This document shows positions 8,303-19,558 of a DNA stretch of 64,000 nt, piece by piece. Under the pieces are notes generated by a model that did not search any database, had not been told where the DNA came from, and saw nothing but the letters and a program-made list of their open reading frames with translations. This DNA is from Mycobacterium kiyosense (GTDB lineage: Bacteria > Actinomycetota > Actinomycetes > Mycobacteriales > Mycobacteriaceae). Location of the stretch: positions 1,364,001 to 1,428,000 of the forward strand of contig AP025179.1 in NCBI GenBank assembly GCA_021654635.1, in the 5' to 3' direction. Every line of letters starts with the position of its first letter. Positions within the stretch are counted from its first letter, which is position 1. The translations under genes and the position numbers were made by a program.

Positions 8303-9727
8303 CTAATCGAACAGGGAATGCCAGGCGTGGCCGATCAATTTCGATCCTCCCGTTGCAGCCAAGCCACCGACTACGGCTCCCGCCACCAGCCCGGCTGCGG
8401 TTCCTACGCCCGGGACCGGAATCAAGGTTCCGACCGCCGCACCCGTGGCCATATCCGCCAGCACCGCCGCGCCGATGCCGATGGCGGCGCCCCCCGCCTC
8501 GCGGGTTATCGCCTCCGGAATCGAGTTGTGATCCTCGCCGTTGACGTCGCCGATCGCGGCGGGTACCGCGAATGCTGCGGCAAGCAGCCCGTTGGCACGA
8601 GTGAAACCCCTGATCTCGAAATCACCGATCTTGGGGTTCTCGAACCACTTCAACATGCCGGGATCCGCCTTGCCCGGACCCGAGCCCGGGGAGGAGAGGA
8701 ACGCCCGGCTCGCGGCATCGTTGGCAGCGGTTTTCACGGCCGTGGCAGACGTGAGCGCCCAGTCCGACCCCGAAAACGACCACGACGGCGCTTTGGATCG
8801 TTCCTCGCCACCCGGTTGCGACTTCAGCACCTGCTGGATGCTGCTGGGCAGTTGCGCGAACCCGCCGGTCATCATGTCCGCCCCCTCCTTGGCGCCGACG
8901 GTCAGCGGAGTCTTCGGGAAGCGGAGATTTCCGTTGTTCATCAGCTGCCACGAATTCGGGATCATCCGGCTTTGATCGCCGAGCTTCTTCTCGGTGGCGT
9001 TCAGCGCATCCTTGGACATGCCGTGCTCTTGGGCCTGTAACTGGCTCAACACCGACGCCTGCGCCGGGGTCAGCGGCACCTTCCCGGCCAGCTGATCCGG
9101 GGTGATCGAATCCAGAATGGCGTTGACCCGGGTAGCCGCGGATTGGTTGCCGGACAGCGCCGCCCGGACGTCGGCCTCGGCCTGATCCGGGGACTCGGCG
9201 ATGTGGCCGCCGCTGAAATTGGCCGCCAGCCCCTGCTTGTCTTTATTGATCTGGTCGGCCACGGCCTGATCGGCGTCCCACCACTTTTGGGCCAGCGCCT
9301 TGATGTCACGCTCGTAGTTGTCGCGGTCCTGCGTTCGGACCGGATCGGGGGTGTCGCCGCTGTGCTGCCTGGTGTCGGTGACCGACAGATCGTCGTTGAC
9401 GTGAAAGCCGTTGTTCTCCGCCTCGGTGATCTTGTTGCGGACCGCGTTGAGGTTGGGGATGACGGTGAAGTTGATGCCGTTGGCCGCGGTGTCGGACATG
9501 GCGTCGATCGCCTGGCACATGTGGTCGATCGCCGTGTAGTCGTTGCCGGCCATCGCGACCGCCGCGTCGCGGGTCGCGCCCGACCACGGCTGCCCACCCG
9601 GCAGGGTTACGGTCTGCCGGTAGGTGTCGGCCCGGCTGAGCAAGTCCTTGGCGTAGTTCTTCCAGGAGTTGACGATGCCCAGCACGGTCTGCGGATTGGC
9701 GTGGTCGATTTGCGTGCGGGTTACCAA
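8303..9727 (-). CDS. Large WXG-type T7SS substrate with Gly-rich tail
   Basis: A 474-residue protein. TTG 9727 is the start, supported by a GAGGAGG site about six bases upstream. Residues 1-100 form two helices around a WSG turn (48-50), followed by YTAID (64-68), a YxxxD-type secretion motif; this resembles WXG100/ESX substrates. The middle (about 120-370) is polar and helical. The last 90 residues are hydrophobic and Gly/Ala-rich (for example AAGLVAGAVVGGLAATG), with spaced glycines like a glycine zipper, ending in HAWHSLFD. No catalytic motif was recognised. It is preceded by an EspC-like partner and followed by LpqN-like, PH-like and EspG genes. Confidence 0.65.
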   Translation of the reverse strand: MVTRTQIDHANPQTVLGIVNSWKNYAKDLLSRADTYRQTVTLPGGQPWSGATRDAAVAMAGNDYTAIDHMCQAIDAMSDTAANGINFTVIPNLNAVRNKITEAENNGFHVNDDLSVTDTRQHSGDTPDPVRTQDRDNYERDIKALAQKWWDADQAVADQINKDKQGLAANFSGGHIAESPDQAEADVRAALSGNQSAATRVNAILDSITPDQLAGKVPLTPAQASVLSQLQAQEHGMSKDALNATEKKLGDQSRMIPNSWQLMNNGNLRFPKTPLTVGAKEGADMMTGGFAQLPSSIQQVLKSQPGGEERSKAPSWSFSGSDWALTSATAVKTAANDAASRAFLSSPGSGPGKADPGMLKWFENPKIGDFEIRGFTRANGLLAAAFAVPAAIGDVNGEDHNSIPEAITREAGGAAIGIGAAVLADMATGAAVGTLIPVPGVGTAAGLVAGAVVGGLAATGGSKLIGHAWHSLFD

Positions 9728-9770
9728 CGCGCCCTCCTCGCCATCGCGACGCCGCTGCCCGCCGCGGCGG

Positions 9771-10091
9771 TCACCGGCTCGGCGGAAGTAAGGAGCCGGC
9801 GGCGGTGATCGCCGTTGTCAACGTTTGATCGGACTCGGCGAACTTCGTCCTCGCCATGTCGATGAGGTCCCCGACTTCGGTGAACCGGTCCGCGATTATC
9901 CCCTGCACCGCAGGAATGGTTTGGCTGCTCACCGCTCGAGCCGCCACCAGCGACGGCGAATCAGCGCCCGGATCCGCGGTCGCGCTCATCTGCGGGGCCT
10001 GGGCAAGCGACCTCAGCGAGCTGCCCAATGCAGCCAACGCGGGCCGCGCCCGACCCAGCGCCTCGAGTTCCAATTCCAACGTCGTCGCCAT
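9771..10091 (-). CDS. EspC-like small T7SS protein
   Basis: A 106-residue, Ala-rich, fully helical protein without signal peptide or membrane helix. ATG 10091 is preceded by GAGGGGAG. Its size, composition and position 43 bases before the WXG-type gene fit the EspC/DUF2580 class of ESX-associated proteins, which pair with larger substrates. No WXG or YxxxD/E motif is present, so it may be exported only with its neighbour. Probably the first gene of the cassette operon. Family assignment is by pattern. Confidence 0.55.
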   Translation of the reverse strand: MATTLELELEALGRARPALAALGSSLRSLAQAPQMSATADPGADSPSLVAARAVSSQTIPAVQGIIADRFTEVGDLIDMARTKFAESDQTLTTAITAAGSLLPPSR

Positions 10092-10193
10092 TTGCCGCTC
10101 CCCTCGGTAGCTGACGCCGCATGTCAGGATACCGGTGGTTCGCCCAATTAATCCGCGTCGGTCGTCGGCGCCCCTTGTGCTGTCCGAACGGTT

Positions 10194-11075
10194 CTAGCTG
10201 GGCGGCCGGTTGGGGTTGAGCGTCGAGGGCTGGATGTCCACCTCTTTGTCGCTGCGGTCGACCGCGACTCCGGCCTGCACGATCACCGGGTCTCCGACGT
10301 GCACGGTGTCGAAGTACCACTCGGCGTCGGCGGGGCTCAGGCTGATGCAGCCGTGGCTGACGTTCTCCAGGCCCATAGATTGGACGGCCCAGGGCGCCGC
10401 GTGTACGAACAGCCCGTGGTCGGTGATGCGTACCGCATAGTCGACCGGTAGCCGGTAGCCGTCGGGGTCGTTGACCGGAATGCCGACCGAACTCGAGTCC
10501 ATGATCACCGAGCGGTCTTTGGACAGCACGGTGTAGTTGCCGACCGGGGTGGGGAACTCCGGCCTGCCCATCGAGGCGGGCAGGATCCCCGACTCGCCCC
10601 AGTGCGGCCGGTGATGCGGCGCCGGCAGGGCGGGGGGCGGGGGACCGGCGGCGACGTCGTCGATGCTGACGGTAAAGGTGTGGTTGGCGACGTCGGCGAC
10701 GCCGACGACCTTAGGGCCGGTCTTGAAGTCGGTGCGCAGGCCGCCCACCGACAGCGCCACCGTGCTGTGCGCGGGCCAGTAGCGGTCGGGCACCCATCGC
10801 ACGACGTTGACGTCGAGCCACTCGAACCTGCCGGTCATCGCGGGCTCCGACGTGACCCGCAGGGTCCGTTCCACCGCTGTCCGATCGGCGACGGGACCGC
10901 GCAACGTCACCACCACCGGGTGCGCGACGCCCACCACCGCGCCGCGCGCGGGCAGCACCGAGGCGATCTCCGGGTAGGGCTGGTTCACCGCCATCAGCGT
11001 CAGATCGGCGCGCCCGGCGAACACCGTGGTGGCGATAGCGACCACCACGAGCAGAGACCTTATTGTCGCCCTCAT
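10194..11075 (-). CDS. L,D-transpeptidase with Ig-like domain
   Basis: A 293-residue exported enzyme that forms 3-3 cross-links in peptidoglycan. The N-terminus is a signal/anchor helix (IRSLLVVVAIATTVFAG). Residues about 35-125 form an Ig-like domain typical of mycobacterial Ldt proteins, and the YkuD catalytic domain follows. The active-site signature is SHGCISLSPADAEWYF (nucleophile Cys), with an upstream His in LFVHAAPW. It is transcribed divergently from comF over a 188-base gap, and away from the T7SS cassette by strand order only. Which numbered Ldt it corresponds to is not decided here. Confidence 0.9.
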   Translation of the reverse strand: MRATIRSLLVVVAIATTVFAGRADLTLMAVNQPYPEIASVLPARGAVVGVAHPVVVTLRGPVADRTAVERTLRVTSEPAMTGRFEWLDVNVVRWVPDRYWPAHSTVALSVGGLRTDFKTGPKVVGVADVANHTFTVSIDDVAAGPPPPALPAPHHRPHWGESGILPASMGRPEFPTPVGNYTVLSKDRSVIMDSSSVGIPVNDPDGYRLPVDYAVRITDHGLFVHAAPWAVQSMGLENVSHGCISLSPADAEWYFDTVHVGDPVIVQAGVAVDRSDKEVDIQPSTLNPNRPPS

Positions 11076-11263
11076 CGCGCTTTCTCAACACCTCGGCTAG
11101 AAGATTTGCTCTGTCGCTGGTGATCGTAGGGTCGCCGCGACGCGTGAAAGTGAAAGCGCGCGTACGCATGTCGGTCAGGGTTTGGTCACAAGTGGGTCTC
11201 CGTCGCTGTGATGTCCGGCTGCGGGCAAGCGTCGATGTCACCGCCGCCGCCCACACTGTGGTC

Positions 11264-11905
11264 ATGCCCGGTCTGCTCGATCTCGTGTTGCCGCTGCAGT
11301 GCGGCGGTTGTGGTGAGCCCGCGGTGCGCTGGTGCGACGCGTGCGCGCGGGAGTTGTCGGTGTCGCCCGGCGAACCGCTGGTGGTGAGCCCGCGGGTGGA
11401 CCCCGGCGTTGCGGTGTTTGCGCTGGGCCGCTACCGCGGTGCCCGGCGGCAGGCGATCCTGGCGCTCAAGGAGCGTGGCCGCGGCGATCTGGTGGCGCCG
11501 CTGGCGTACGCGCTTGCGACCGCGGTGCACCGGCTGTTGTGTTGGGGCATGGTCGACCTCCCGTTGGCCCTGGTGCCGGCGCCGACGCGGCGCTCAGCGG
11601 CCCGGCGGCGCGGCGGCGATCCGGTCGCCCGGATCGCCAGGACGGCGGTGGCCGGCAATCCGGACATCGATGTCGCCGCGGTGCTGCGGATGCGTGCGCT
11701 GGTGCGGGACTCGGTGGGGTTGGACACCTCGGCTCGGGAACGCAATGTCGCCGGCCGGGTGCTGGTGCGCGGTCGCCCGCCGGTAAGCGAAGTGCTGGTC
11801 GTCGACGACGTCGTCACCACGGGCGCCACCGCCGCCGAATCGGTGCGGGTGCTGCAGGCGGCCGGGGTGAGGGTGGCCGCCGTGCTGGCCATCGCGGCGG
11901 CGTGA
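11264..11905 (+). CDS. ComF-family phosphoribosyltransferase
   Basis: A 213-residue ComF-like protein. ATG 11264 gives the usual N-terminus MPGLLDLVLP; the longer open frame upstream is not needed. Four Cys (about 13, 16, 24, 27; CGGC...CDAC) form a zinc-finger-like knuckle. The C-terminal phosphoribosyltransferase domain carries the PRPP-binding loop VLVVDDVVTTGAT. In naturally competent bacteria ComF supports DNA uptake; its role in mycobacteria is unclear. It occupies the conserved place upstream of hpf and secA1. Confidence 0.85.
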   Translation: MPGLLDLVLPLQCGGCGEPAVRWCDACARELSVSPGEPLVVSPRVDPGVAVFALGRYRGARRQAILALKERGRGDLVAPLAYALATAVHRLLCWGMVDLPLALVPAPTRRSAARRRGGDPVARIARTAVAGNPDIDVAAVLRMRALVRDSVGLDTSARERNVAGRVLVRGRPPVSEVLVVDDVVTTGATAAESVRVLQAAGVRVAAVLAIAAA

Positions 11906-12169
11906 GACGTAGCCAACAATGAAGAACTCGGAAAGAGTCCGCGAATTGGGTGGCACGCGGAGGCGAACACGGGCTAACGTCGACACCAGATTCTCGACTT
12001 ACGTTCGCGACATTGCCGAGTTGAGCAGGACCCGCGGTAGGAGGTGAGTATTCGACTTCTTGCTCCGGCGGGCAGCCTGCGGAGAACCCGTTCCTACCCC
12101 GTCGGCGCGTATTCAAATGCCGTACACGCAGGGTGCGTGTGAAATGACGAGAGAAACGAGTTGTCAAGA
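11906..12169 (+). promoter_or_regulatory. Long leader of hpf with an orphan Shine-Dalgarno
   Basis: The 264-base gap before hpf contains a perfect AGGAGGTGA (12039-12047), complementary to the 16S rRNA 3' end, about 125 bases before the hpf start. GTG 12044 overlaps this site and would open a 32-codon frame closing at 12142 (TGA), but it is too close to the site for normal initiation. No gene is therefore called. It could be a short leader or a ribosome-binding control element for a ribosome-binding protein's own mRNA (inference). Confidence 0.35.
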
Positions 12170-12880
12170 ATGTCAAGGCTTTCCGTGGATTCCGAGCAGG
12201 TTCTTGAGCCGGCAGGAATTGAGAACGACGCCAGGACCGAAGCCCAGCCCGAGCCGATGGCCAACGCCGAGATCGTGTTCAAGGGCCGCAACGTCGAGAT
12301 CCCCGACCATTTCCGCACCTACGTTTCACAGAAGCTCGCCCGCTGTGAGCGGTTCGACCGGACCATCTACCTGTTCGACGTCGAACTCGACCACGAGCGC
12401 AACCGGCGCCAGCGCAAGGCATGCCAACGCGTGGAGATCACCGCTCGCGGCCGCGGGCCGGTAGTACGCGGGGAGGCCTGCGCCGACAGCTTCTACGCCG
12501 CCCTGGAATCCGCCGTCGCCAAGCTGGAGAACCGCCTGCGCCGGGGCAAGGATCGCCGCAAGGTGCACTACGGCGACAAGACGCCCGTCTCGCTGGCCGA
12601 GGCCACCGCGGTGCTCCCGCCGTCGGAGAAGGCGTTCGACTCCGAGCCTGCCGAACCGCACGCGCACGACGGCGCCGAGGTGGAGAACAACGACCACGCG
12701 CCGGGACGGGTGGTGCGCACCAAGGAACACCCGGCCAAGCCGATGTCCGTCGACGACGCGCTCTACGAGATGGAACTCGTCGGCCACGACTTCTTCCTGT
12801 TCCTGGACAAGGAGACCGACCAGGCCTCGGTGGTGTATCGCCGGCACGCCTACGACTACGGGCTGATCAGGCTGGCGTGA
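12170..12880 (+). CDS. hpf: Long-form ribosome hibernation factor Hpf
   Basis: Promotes inactive ribosome dimers or stabilises idle ribosomes in stationary phase. The N-terminal S30AE/YfiA fold (about residues 35-130) shows IVFKGRNVEIPDHF and the basic RRQRKACQRVEI strand. A long linker leads to the C-terminal dimerisation domain (KPMSVDDALYEMELVGHDFFLFLD...YGLIRLA), making this the long form. ATG 12170 is used; TTG 12161 in the same frame is equally possible because neither has a clear ribosome site. secA1 follows 112 bases later. Confidence 0.9.
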   Translation: MSRLSVDSEQVLEPAGIENDARTEAQPEPMANAEIVFKGRNVEIPDHFRTYVSQKLARCERFDRTIYLFDVELDHERNRRQRKACQRVEITARGRGPVVRGEACADSFYAALESAVAKLENRLRRGKDRRKVHYGDKTPVSLAEATAVLPPSEKAFDSEPAEPHAHDGAEVENNDHAPGRVVRTKEHPAKPMSVDDALYEMELVGHDFFLFLDKETDQASVVYRRHAYDYGLIRLA

Positions 12881-12992
12881 TGCGCTCGGCCTGACGATCG
12901 GCGGCGCGCAGCAGCCCGTCACCTACGATGGGGGTCGCTCGTAAAGAAGAAGACTCCTATCTACAGGGGAACATCCCGAAGGGGACAACACT

Positions 12993-15822
<2,830 letters not shown>

Positions 15823-15824
<2 letters not shown>

Positions 15825-15844
15825 TTTGAGGCAGCCGCCTCATG
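15823..15844 (+). promoter_or_regulatory. TGAGGC-N4-GCCTCA element, copy 1
   Basis: GATTTGAGGCAGCCGCC followed by TCATG, starting inside the secA1 stop codon. It contains perfect 6-base arms (15827-15832 and 15837-15842) around AGCC. It ends 33 bases before ATG 15878. A 20-of-22 identical block ends 33 bases before the methyltransferase start at 18279. Identical sequence and identical distance to two start codons argue for a shared promoter or operator. The LuxR-type regulator encoded between them is an obvious candidate binder (inference). Confidence 0.55.
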
Positions 15845-15877
15845 CGCGACACCACCTGAGGTAGGCAGCATTCCGGT

Positions 15878-16627
15878 ATGACTCCTACCGGTATCACCCC
15901 CCTCGACGCCGCCACGGCGGTGCTGCAGAACCCGACGTTGCCCGCCGGAGATGACGAGCGTTTCGTCGGGTTCGGTGTGCTGGGCCTGCCGTTCGCCAGC
16001 GGTCATTACCTTGCGCTGCGGTACTTTCCGGCGACCAGTTTCGCGCCCCCGTACCGCTCGGTCTGGCACCGCGACCCCGACGGCGGCTGGACGTTCTACG
16101 CGACGACCCCGGGTCCGCAGAGTTGCGCCCGCTACTTCAGTTCGGTCACCCGGCACGACGCGGTGCAGTGTGGCATCGAGGTCGCCTGGGTGACTTCCTG
16201 GTCGCTGGCCGTCCGGATCGAGGAACTGCTGGAGTGGGAAATCGACTTGAGCGCAACACTATCCACGCGGGCACTGAGCACAGTCGGCACCAGGTTGCCG
16301 GCCGGCGCCTGGGCCAGCCGGGCGGTGCTGGGGCTGATCGGCCGACTCGCGCGGCCGGCACTGCGTGCCGGTCAGCTGCGGCTGGCCGGAACCGCGCCCA
16401 ACGGGCAGCGGTTCACCCTGGCCCCGCGGCAGCTGTGGGTGGTTTCCCGGTCCCAGGCCAGCTGGCGGGGCGTGCACCTCGGCCCGGTCGGACCGCTGCC
16501 GCGCCAGCCGCGGCTGGCCGGGTTCCGGCCCCCGCAGCGGGGGGTGTTCGTGGTCGGTTCGGGACATTTCGAGAACTTCGACGCCGATCGCCATCATGCC
16601 GTACCGCGCACTGTCGCTATCCGTTGA
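15878..16627 (+). CDS. Conserved hypothetical protein
   Basis: A 249-residue protein with no recognised domain. ATG 15878 was used. The first half alternates strands and aromatic residues (SGHYLALRYFPATSF, VWHRDPDGGWTFYAT), and the second half is Arg/Pro-rich. There is no signal peptide and no clear membrane span. It lies 53 bases after secA1 behind the repeated TGAGGC element and 22 bases before the HD-GYP/LuxR gene. It is probably linked to that regulator. Function unknown. Confidence 0.7.
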   Translation: MTPTGITPLDAATAVLQNPTLPAGDDERFVGFGVLGLPFASGHYLALRYFPATSFAPPYRSVWHRDPDGGWTFYATTPGPQSCARYFSSVTRHDAVQCGIEVAWVTSWSLAVRIEELLEWEIDLSATLSTRALSTVGTRLPAGAWASRAVLGLIGRLARPALRAGQLRLAGTAPNGQRFTLAPRQLWVVSRSQASWRGVHLGPVGPLPRQPRLAGFRPPQRGVFVVGSGHFENFDADRHHAVPRTVAIR

Positions 16628-16649
16628 CCGGCCCGGGCACAATATGCCC

Positions 16650-18215
16650 ATGACGTCGGTGCCCCACCACCTCCCGACGCGGGCCGAATTGCTGGCGGCA
16701 CTGTCGGTGGCCATCGACCTGGGTTTGGGGCAGCCCGCCGAACACATGCTGCGCGCCGCCCTGATCGCCACCCGACTTGCCGAGCGGCTGGGCCTGAGTG
16801 CCGAACAGCGTGACTGCACGTACTACACCACGCTGATCATGTGGATCGGCTGTCACGCCGACTCCCACGAATACGCGCGCTGGTTCGGCGACGACATCGC
16901 CGTGCGGCACGACTCGTACCTCGTCGACTGGTCCGGGCTGCCGTATTGGCGGTTCCTGCTCGGAAACGTCGGCCGCGGGCAGCCGCTGCTGCAGCGATTG
17001 ACGGTCATGGCAACGCTTTTCGCCGACGCGCGGGGCCGGTTGTCGGAGTTGATCCATTCGCACTGCATGTCGGCTGCGCTGCTGGCCGACCGAATCGGCT
17101 TGGGCCCCAACGTGCAAGCCGCGCTCGGGTTCGCTTTCGAGCGCTACGACGGCGGCGGTCTGCCCACCGGCGCCCGCGGCGAGCAGATCCCGATCCAGGT
17201 GCGGGTCGCCCAGATCGCAGAGATGGCCGAGGTGCATCACCGCACCTTCGGGGTGGACGGGGCGGTGGCGATGGTGCTCGCCCGCCGCGGCGGCCAGTTC
17301 GATCCGGCGGTGGCCGATGTGTTGGTGCGCGACGCCCGCGTGATACTGGCCGGTCCGGCGATCGGGGATGTCTGGGAGGCCGCGCTTGCGGCCGCCCCCG
17401 ATCATCACCAGCGCGTGGACGAGCAGACCCTGGACACGTTGCTGGCGGCACTGGGCGACTTCGTCGATCTGAAATGTCCTTTCACCCTTGGTCATTCACG
17501 CGCGGTGGCGCGGCTGGCCGGTGCGGCGGCGCAGGTTGCCGGGCTCGACGACGACGCCGTGACGCTGACCCGCCGCGCGGGGCACGTCCATGACCTGGGC
17601 CGCATCGGGGTGTCCAACCAGATCTGGTCGCGGCCGGGCTCGTTGGGCGCCGGCGAGTTCGAGCGGGTGCGGCTGCACCCGTACTTCACGGTGCGGATCC
17701 TCGACCGGGTTCCCGGTCTGCGCCGGCTCGCGGAGGTGGCCGGCAACCACCACGAATGCGTGGACGGATCGGGCTACCCGCGCGGTCTTCAAGGGGCCGC
17801 CCTCGGGCTGCCGGACCGCATCCTTGCCGCGGCCGTCAGCTACCAATCCGGTTGTGAGCCAAGGCCATACCGGGACGCGCTGGCCGCTGATGGCGCCGCC
17901 CGGCGACTCCGTGACCGGGTTCGGGCGGGCGAACTGGATGCCGCGGCGGTCGACGCTGTGCTGCACGCGGCCGGTCATCGCGCAGCCGGGCCGAACCCGA
18001 GAGCTAACGCCCGTCCCGGCGGGCTGACGCCGCGCGAGGTCGAGGTGCTGTGTCTGGTGGCCCGCGGGGCGTCGAACAAGGAGATCGCGGCGGCGCTGGT
18101 GATCAGCGAGAAGACCGCCCGCAATCACGTGGAGCGCACGTACGCCAAGATCGGGGTGTCGAACCGGATCGGCGCCAGCATGTACGCGCTGCGGCATGGC
18201 CTGGTGAGTGCGTAG
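16650..18215 (+). CDS. HD-GYP phosphohydrolase fused to LuxR DNA-binding domain
   Basis: A 521-residue regulator. ATG 16650 is used (ATG 16644 in frame). The N-terminal half is an HD-like all-helical region. About residues 290-420 form an HD-GYP-type domain with HDLGRIGVSNQIW and HHECVDGSGYPRGL. The C-terminal 65 residues are a LuxR/GerE helix-turn-helix (LTPREVEVLCLVARGASNKEIA ... TARNHVERTYAKIGVSNR). HD-GYP domains elsewhere cleave cyclic di-GMP or other nucleotides, so the fusion suggests ligand- or hydrolysis-coupled transcription control. It lacks a receiver domain. Repeated 22-base elements flank it. Confidence 0.85.
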   Translation: MTSVPHHLPTRAELLAALSVAIDLGLGQPAEHMLRAALIATRLAERLGLSAEQRDCTYYTTLIMWIGCHADSHEYARWFGDDIAVRHDSYLVDWSGLPYWRFLLGNVGRGQPLLQRLTVMATLFADARGRLSELIHSHCMSAALLADRIGLGPNVQAALGFAFERYDGGGLPTGARGEQIPIQVRVAQIAEMAEVHHRTFGVDGAVAMVLARRGGQFDPAVADVLVRDARVILAGPAIGDVWEAALAAAPDHHQRVDEQTLDTLLAALGDFVDLKCPFTLGHSRAVARLAGAAAQVAGLDDDAVTLTRRAGHVHDLGRIGVSNQIWSRPGSLGAGEFERVRLHPYFTVRILDRVPGLRRLAEVAGNHHECVDGSGYPRGLQGAALGLPDRILAAAVSYQSGCEPRPYRDALAADGAARRLRDRVRAGELDAAAVDAVLHAAGHRAAGPNPRANARPGGLTPREVEVLCLVARGASNKEIAAALVISEKTARNHVERTYAKIGVSNRIGASMYALRHGLVSA

Positions 18216-18223
18216 TACGGCCG

Positions 18224-18245
18224 GATTTGAGGCATCCGCCCCATG
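18224..18245 (+). promoter_or_regulatory. TGAGGC-N4-GCCCCA element, copy 2
   Basis: GATTTGAGGCATCCGCC followed by CCATG, 20 of 22 bases identical to 15823-15844. Its dyad (18228-18233 and 18238-18243) has one mismatch. It lies 33 bases before ATG 18279, exactly the spacing seen for copy 1, and just after the LuxR-type gene. The shared spacing makes a chance match or a simple terminator less likely. Confidence 0.55.
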
Positions 18246-18278
18246 TTCTGCGGTCTTTCCGGGTCGCACAATTGGCTG

Positions 18279-19037
18279 ATGAAACGCTATCTGACAATCA
18301 TTTACGGCATCGGGAGCTACCTGGTGTTCGTGGTCGCTTTCCTCTATGCCGTCGGCTTCGTCGGCGCAATCCTGGTGCCCCGCAACGTCGATCACGGTAT
18401 CGAAGCTCCGCTGTGGCAGGCTTTCGCGGTCAACCTGGCGCTGCTGGGTGTATTCGGCGTGCAGCACAGCGTGATGGCCCGGCCGGCCTTCAAACGCTGG
18501 TGGACCCGGTTCGTGCCGCCCCAGATCGAGCGCAGCACCTATGTGTTGCTGTCCAGCGCGGCGCTGATCCTGCTGTACTGGCAGTGGCGCACGATGCCGG
18601 CGCTGATCTGGGACATTCGGGTGCCCGCCGGCCGCGTGGTGGTGTGGGCGCTGTTCTGGCTGGGCTGGGCCATGGTGTTCGCGTCGACGTTCATGATCAA
18701 CCACTTCGACCTGTTCGGATTACGCCAGGTGTATCTGGCCTGGCGCGGGAAACCTAATCCGGAGTTGGGCTTTCGCACACACCTGTTGTACCGGCTGGTT
18801 CGCCACCCGATCATGCTCGGCTTCCTGATCGCGTTCTGGGCGGCACCGACGATGACCGAGGGGCGACTGCTGTTCGCGCTGGGCACCACCGGCTACATCC
18901 TGGTGGCGCTGCGGTTCGAAGAGCGTGACCTGACGGCGTCGCTGGGTGGGCAGTACCGCGAGTACCGGCGTCGGGTGCCGATGCTGATCCCGCTGCCGCG
19001 GCGCCGACCGGTCGTCAAAATGGTTGGCCAGCAATAA
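18279..19037 (+). CDS. MddA-like membrane methyltransferase (NnrU/isoprenylcysteine methyltransferase fold)
   Basis: A 252-residue integral membrane protein with about five hydrophobic helices. MddA enzymes methylate methanethiol to dimethyl sulfide. The diagnostic C-terminal half contains YRLVRHPIMLGFLIAFWAAP, a methyl-donor-binding segment of this fold, followed by the RFEERDL...YREYRRRVPMLIP motif. ATG 18279 is preferred over ATG 18243, because the latter lies inside the repeated regulatory element. It matches the Rv3238c position by memory. Substrate not provable from sequence. Confidence 0.8.
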   Translation: MKRYLTIIYGIGSYLVFVVAFLYAVGFVGAILVPRNVDHGIEAPLWQAFAVNLALLGVFGVQHSVMARPAFKRWWTRFVPPQIERSTYVLLSSAALILLYWQWRTMPALIWDIRVPAGRVVVWALFWLGWAMVFASTFMINHFDLFGLRQVYLAWRGKPNPELGFRTHLLYRLVRHPIMLGFLIAFWAAPTMTEGRLLFALGTTGYILVALRFEERDLTASLGGQYREYRRRVPMLIPLPRRRPVVKMVGQQ

Positions 19038-19060
19038 TTCTCGATGCTTCGCCCTGCACA

Positions 19061-19558
19061 TCAGCCGATGTGCAGGGCGACCAGCAGCCATTGGCCGGGC
19101 AACCGTTGCGCCCGGGCGGCGATCGCATGGATCCGGTCACCGCGGCTGTAGGTGCCGAACACCTCGGCGGCGCTATGCCCGGCGCCGTCGGCGGGCTGCA
19201 GTCGCATTCTGCGCAGCACCGCGGCTCCCGGCTGGTCGGCCAGCTTCCGGCTCACCGCGAGCACGGAGTCCACCAGTTCCGGGGCCAGCACCGAACGCAG
19301 TTGTATGGCCGGGCGCCGGCGGTCGATGACTTCCAGGACGCGGCGCAGCGCTGCGTCGGCGAACACGGCCGCCTCCCGCATCTGCGGGGACAGTGGTGCC
19401 GCGGCCTGCGCCGCGCCGCCCAGCGCCGGTGTGTGCGGCAGCGACGGCCGCGGCGGCACCTGCGGGGCCACCCGGCACCGCGGCGGGTTGCCGGTTGGCG
19501 GTTCGTAATCGATCACCGGCGTGACGGCGAAGGTGGGCACGGGCTCTCTCCGGTTCAT
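19061..19558 (-). CDS. Ala/Arg/Pro-rich DUF6459-like protein
   Basis: A 165-residue protein at the conserved Rv3235 position, opposite in strand to its neighbours. The Pro-rich N-terminus (VIDYEPPTGNPPRCR) leads to a compact C-terminal domain (about residues 70-160) with LRRVLEVIDRRRPAIQLRSVL and a closing GQWLLVALHIG. This pattern fits the actinobacterial Rv3235/DUF6459 family. ATG 19558 was chosen; a longer start at ATG 19648 is possible but runs into the tgs3 promoter region. Function unknown. Confidence 0.7.
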   Translation of the reverse strand: MNRREPVPTFAVTPVIDYEPPTGNPPRCRVAPQVPPRPSLPHTPALGGAAQAAAPLSPQMREAAVFADAALRRVLEVIDRRRPAIQLRSVLAPELVDSVLAVSRKLADQPGAAVLRRMRLQPADGAGHSAAEVFGTYSRGDRIHAIAARAQRLPGQWLLVALHIG

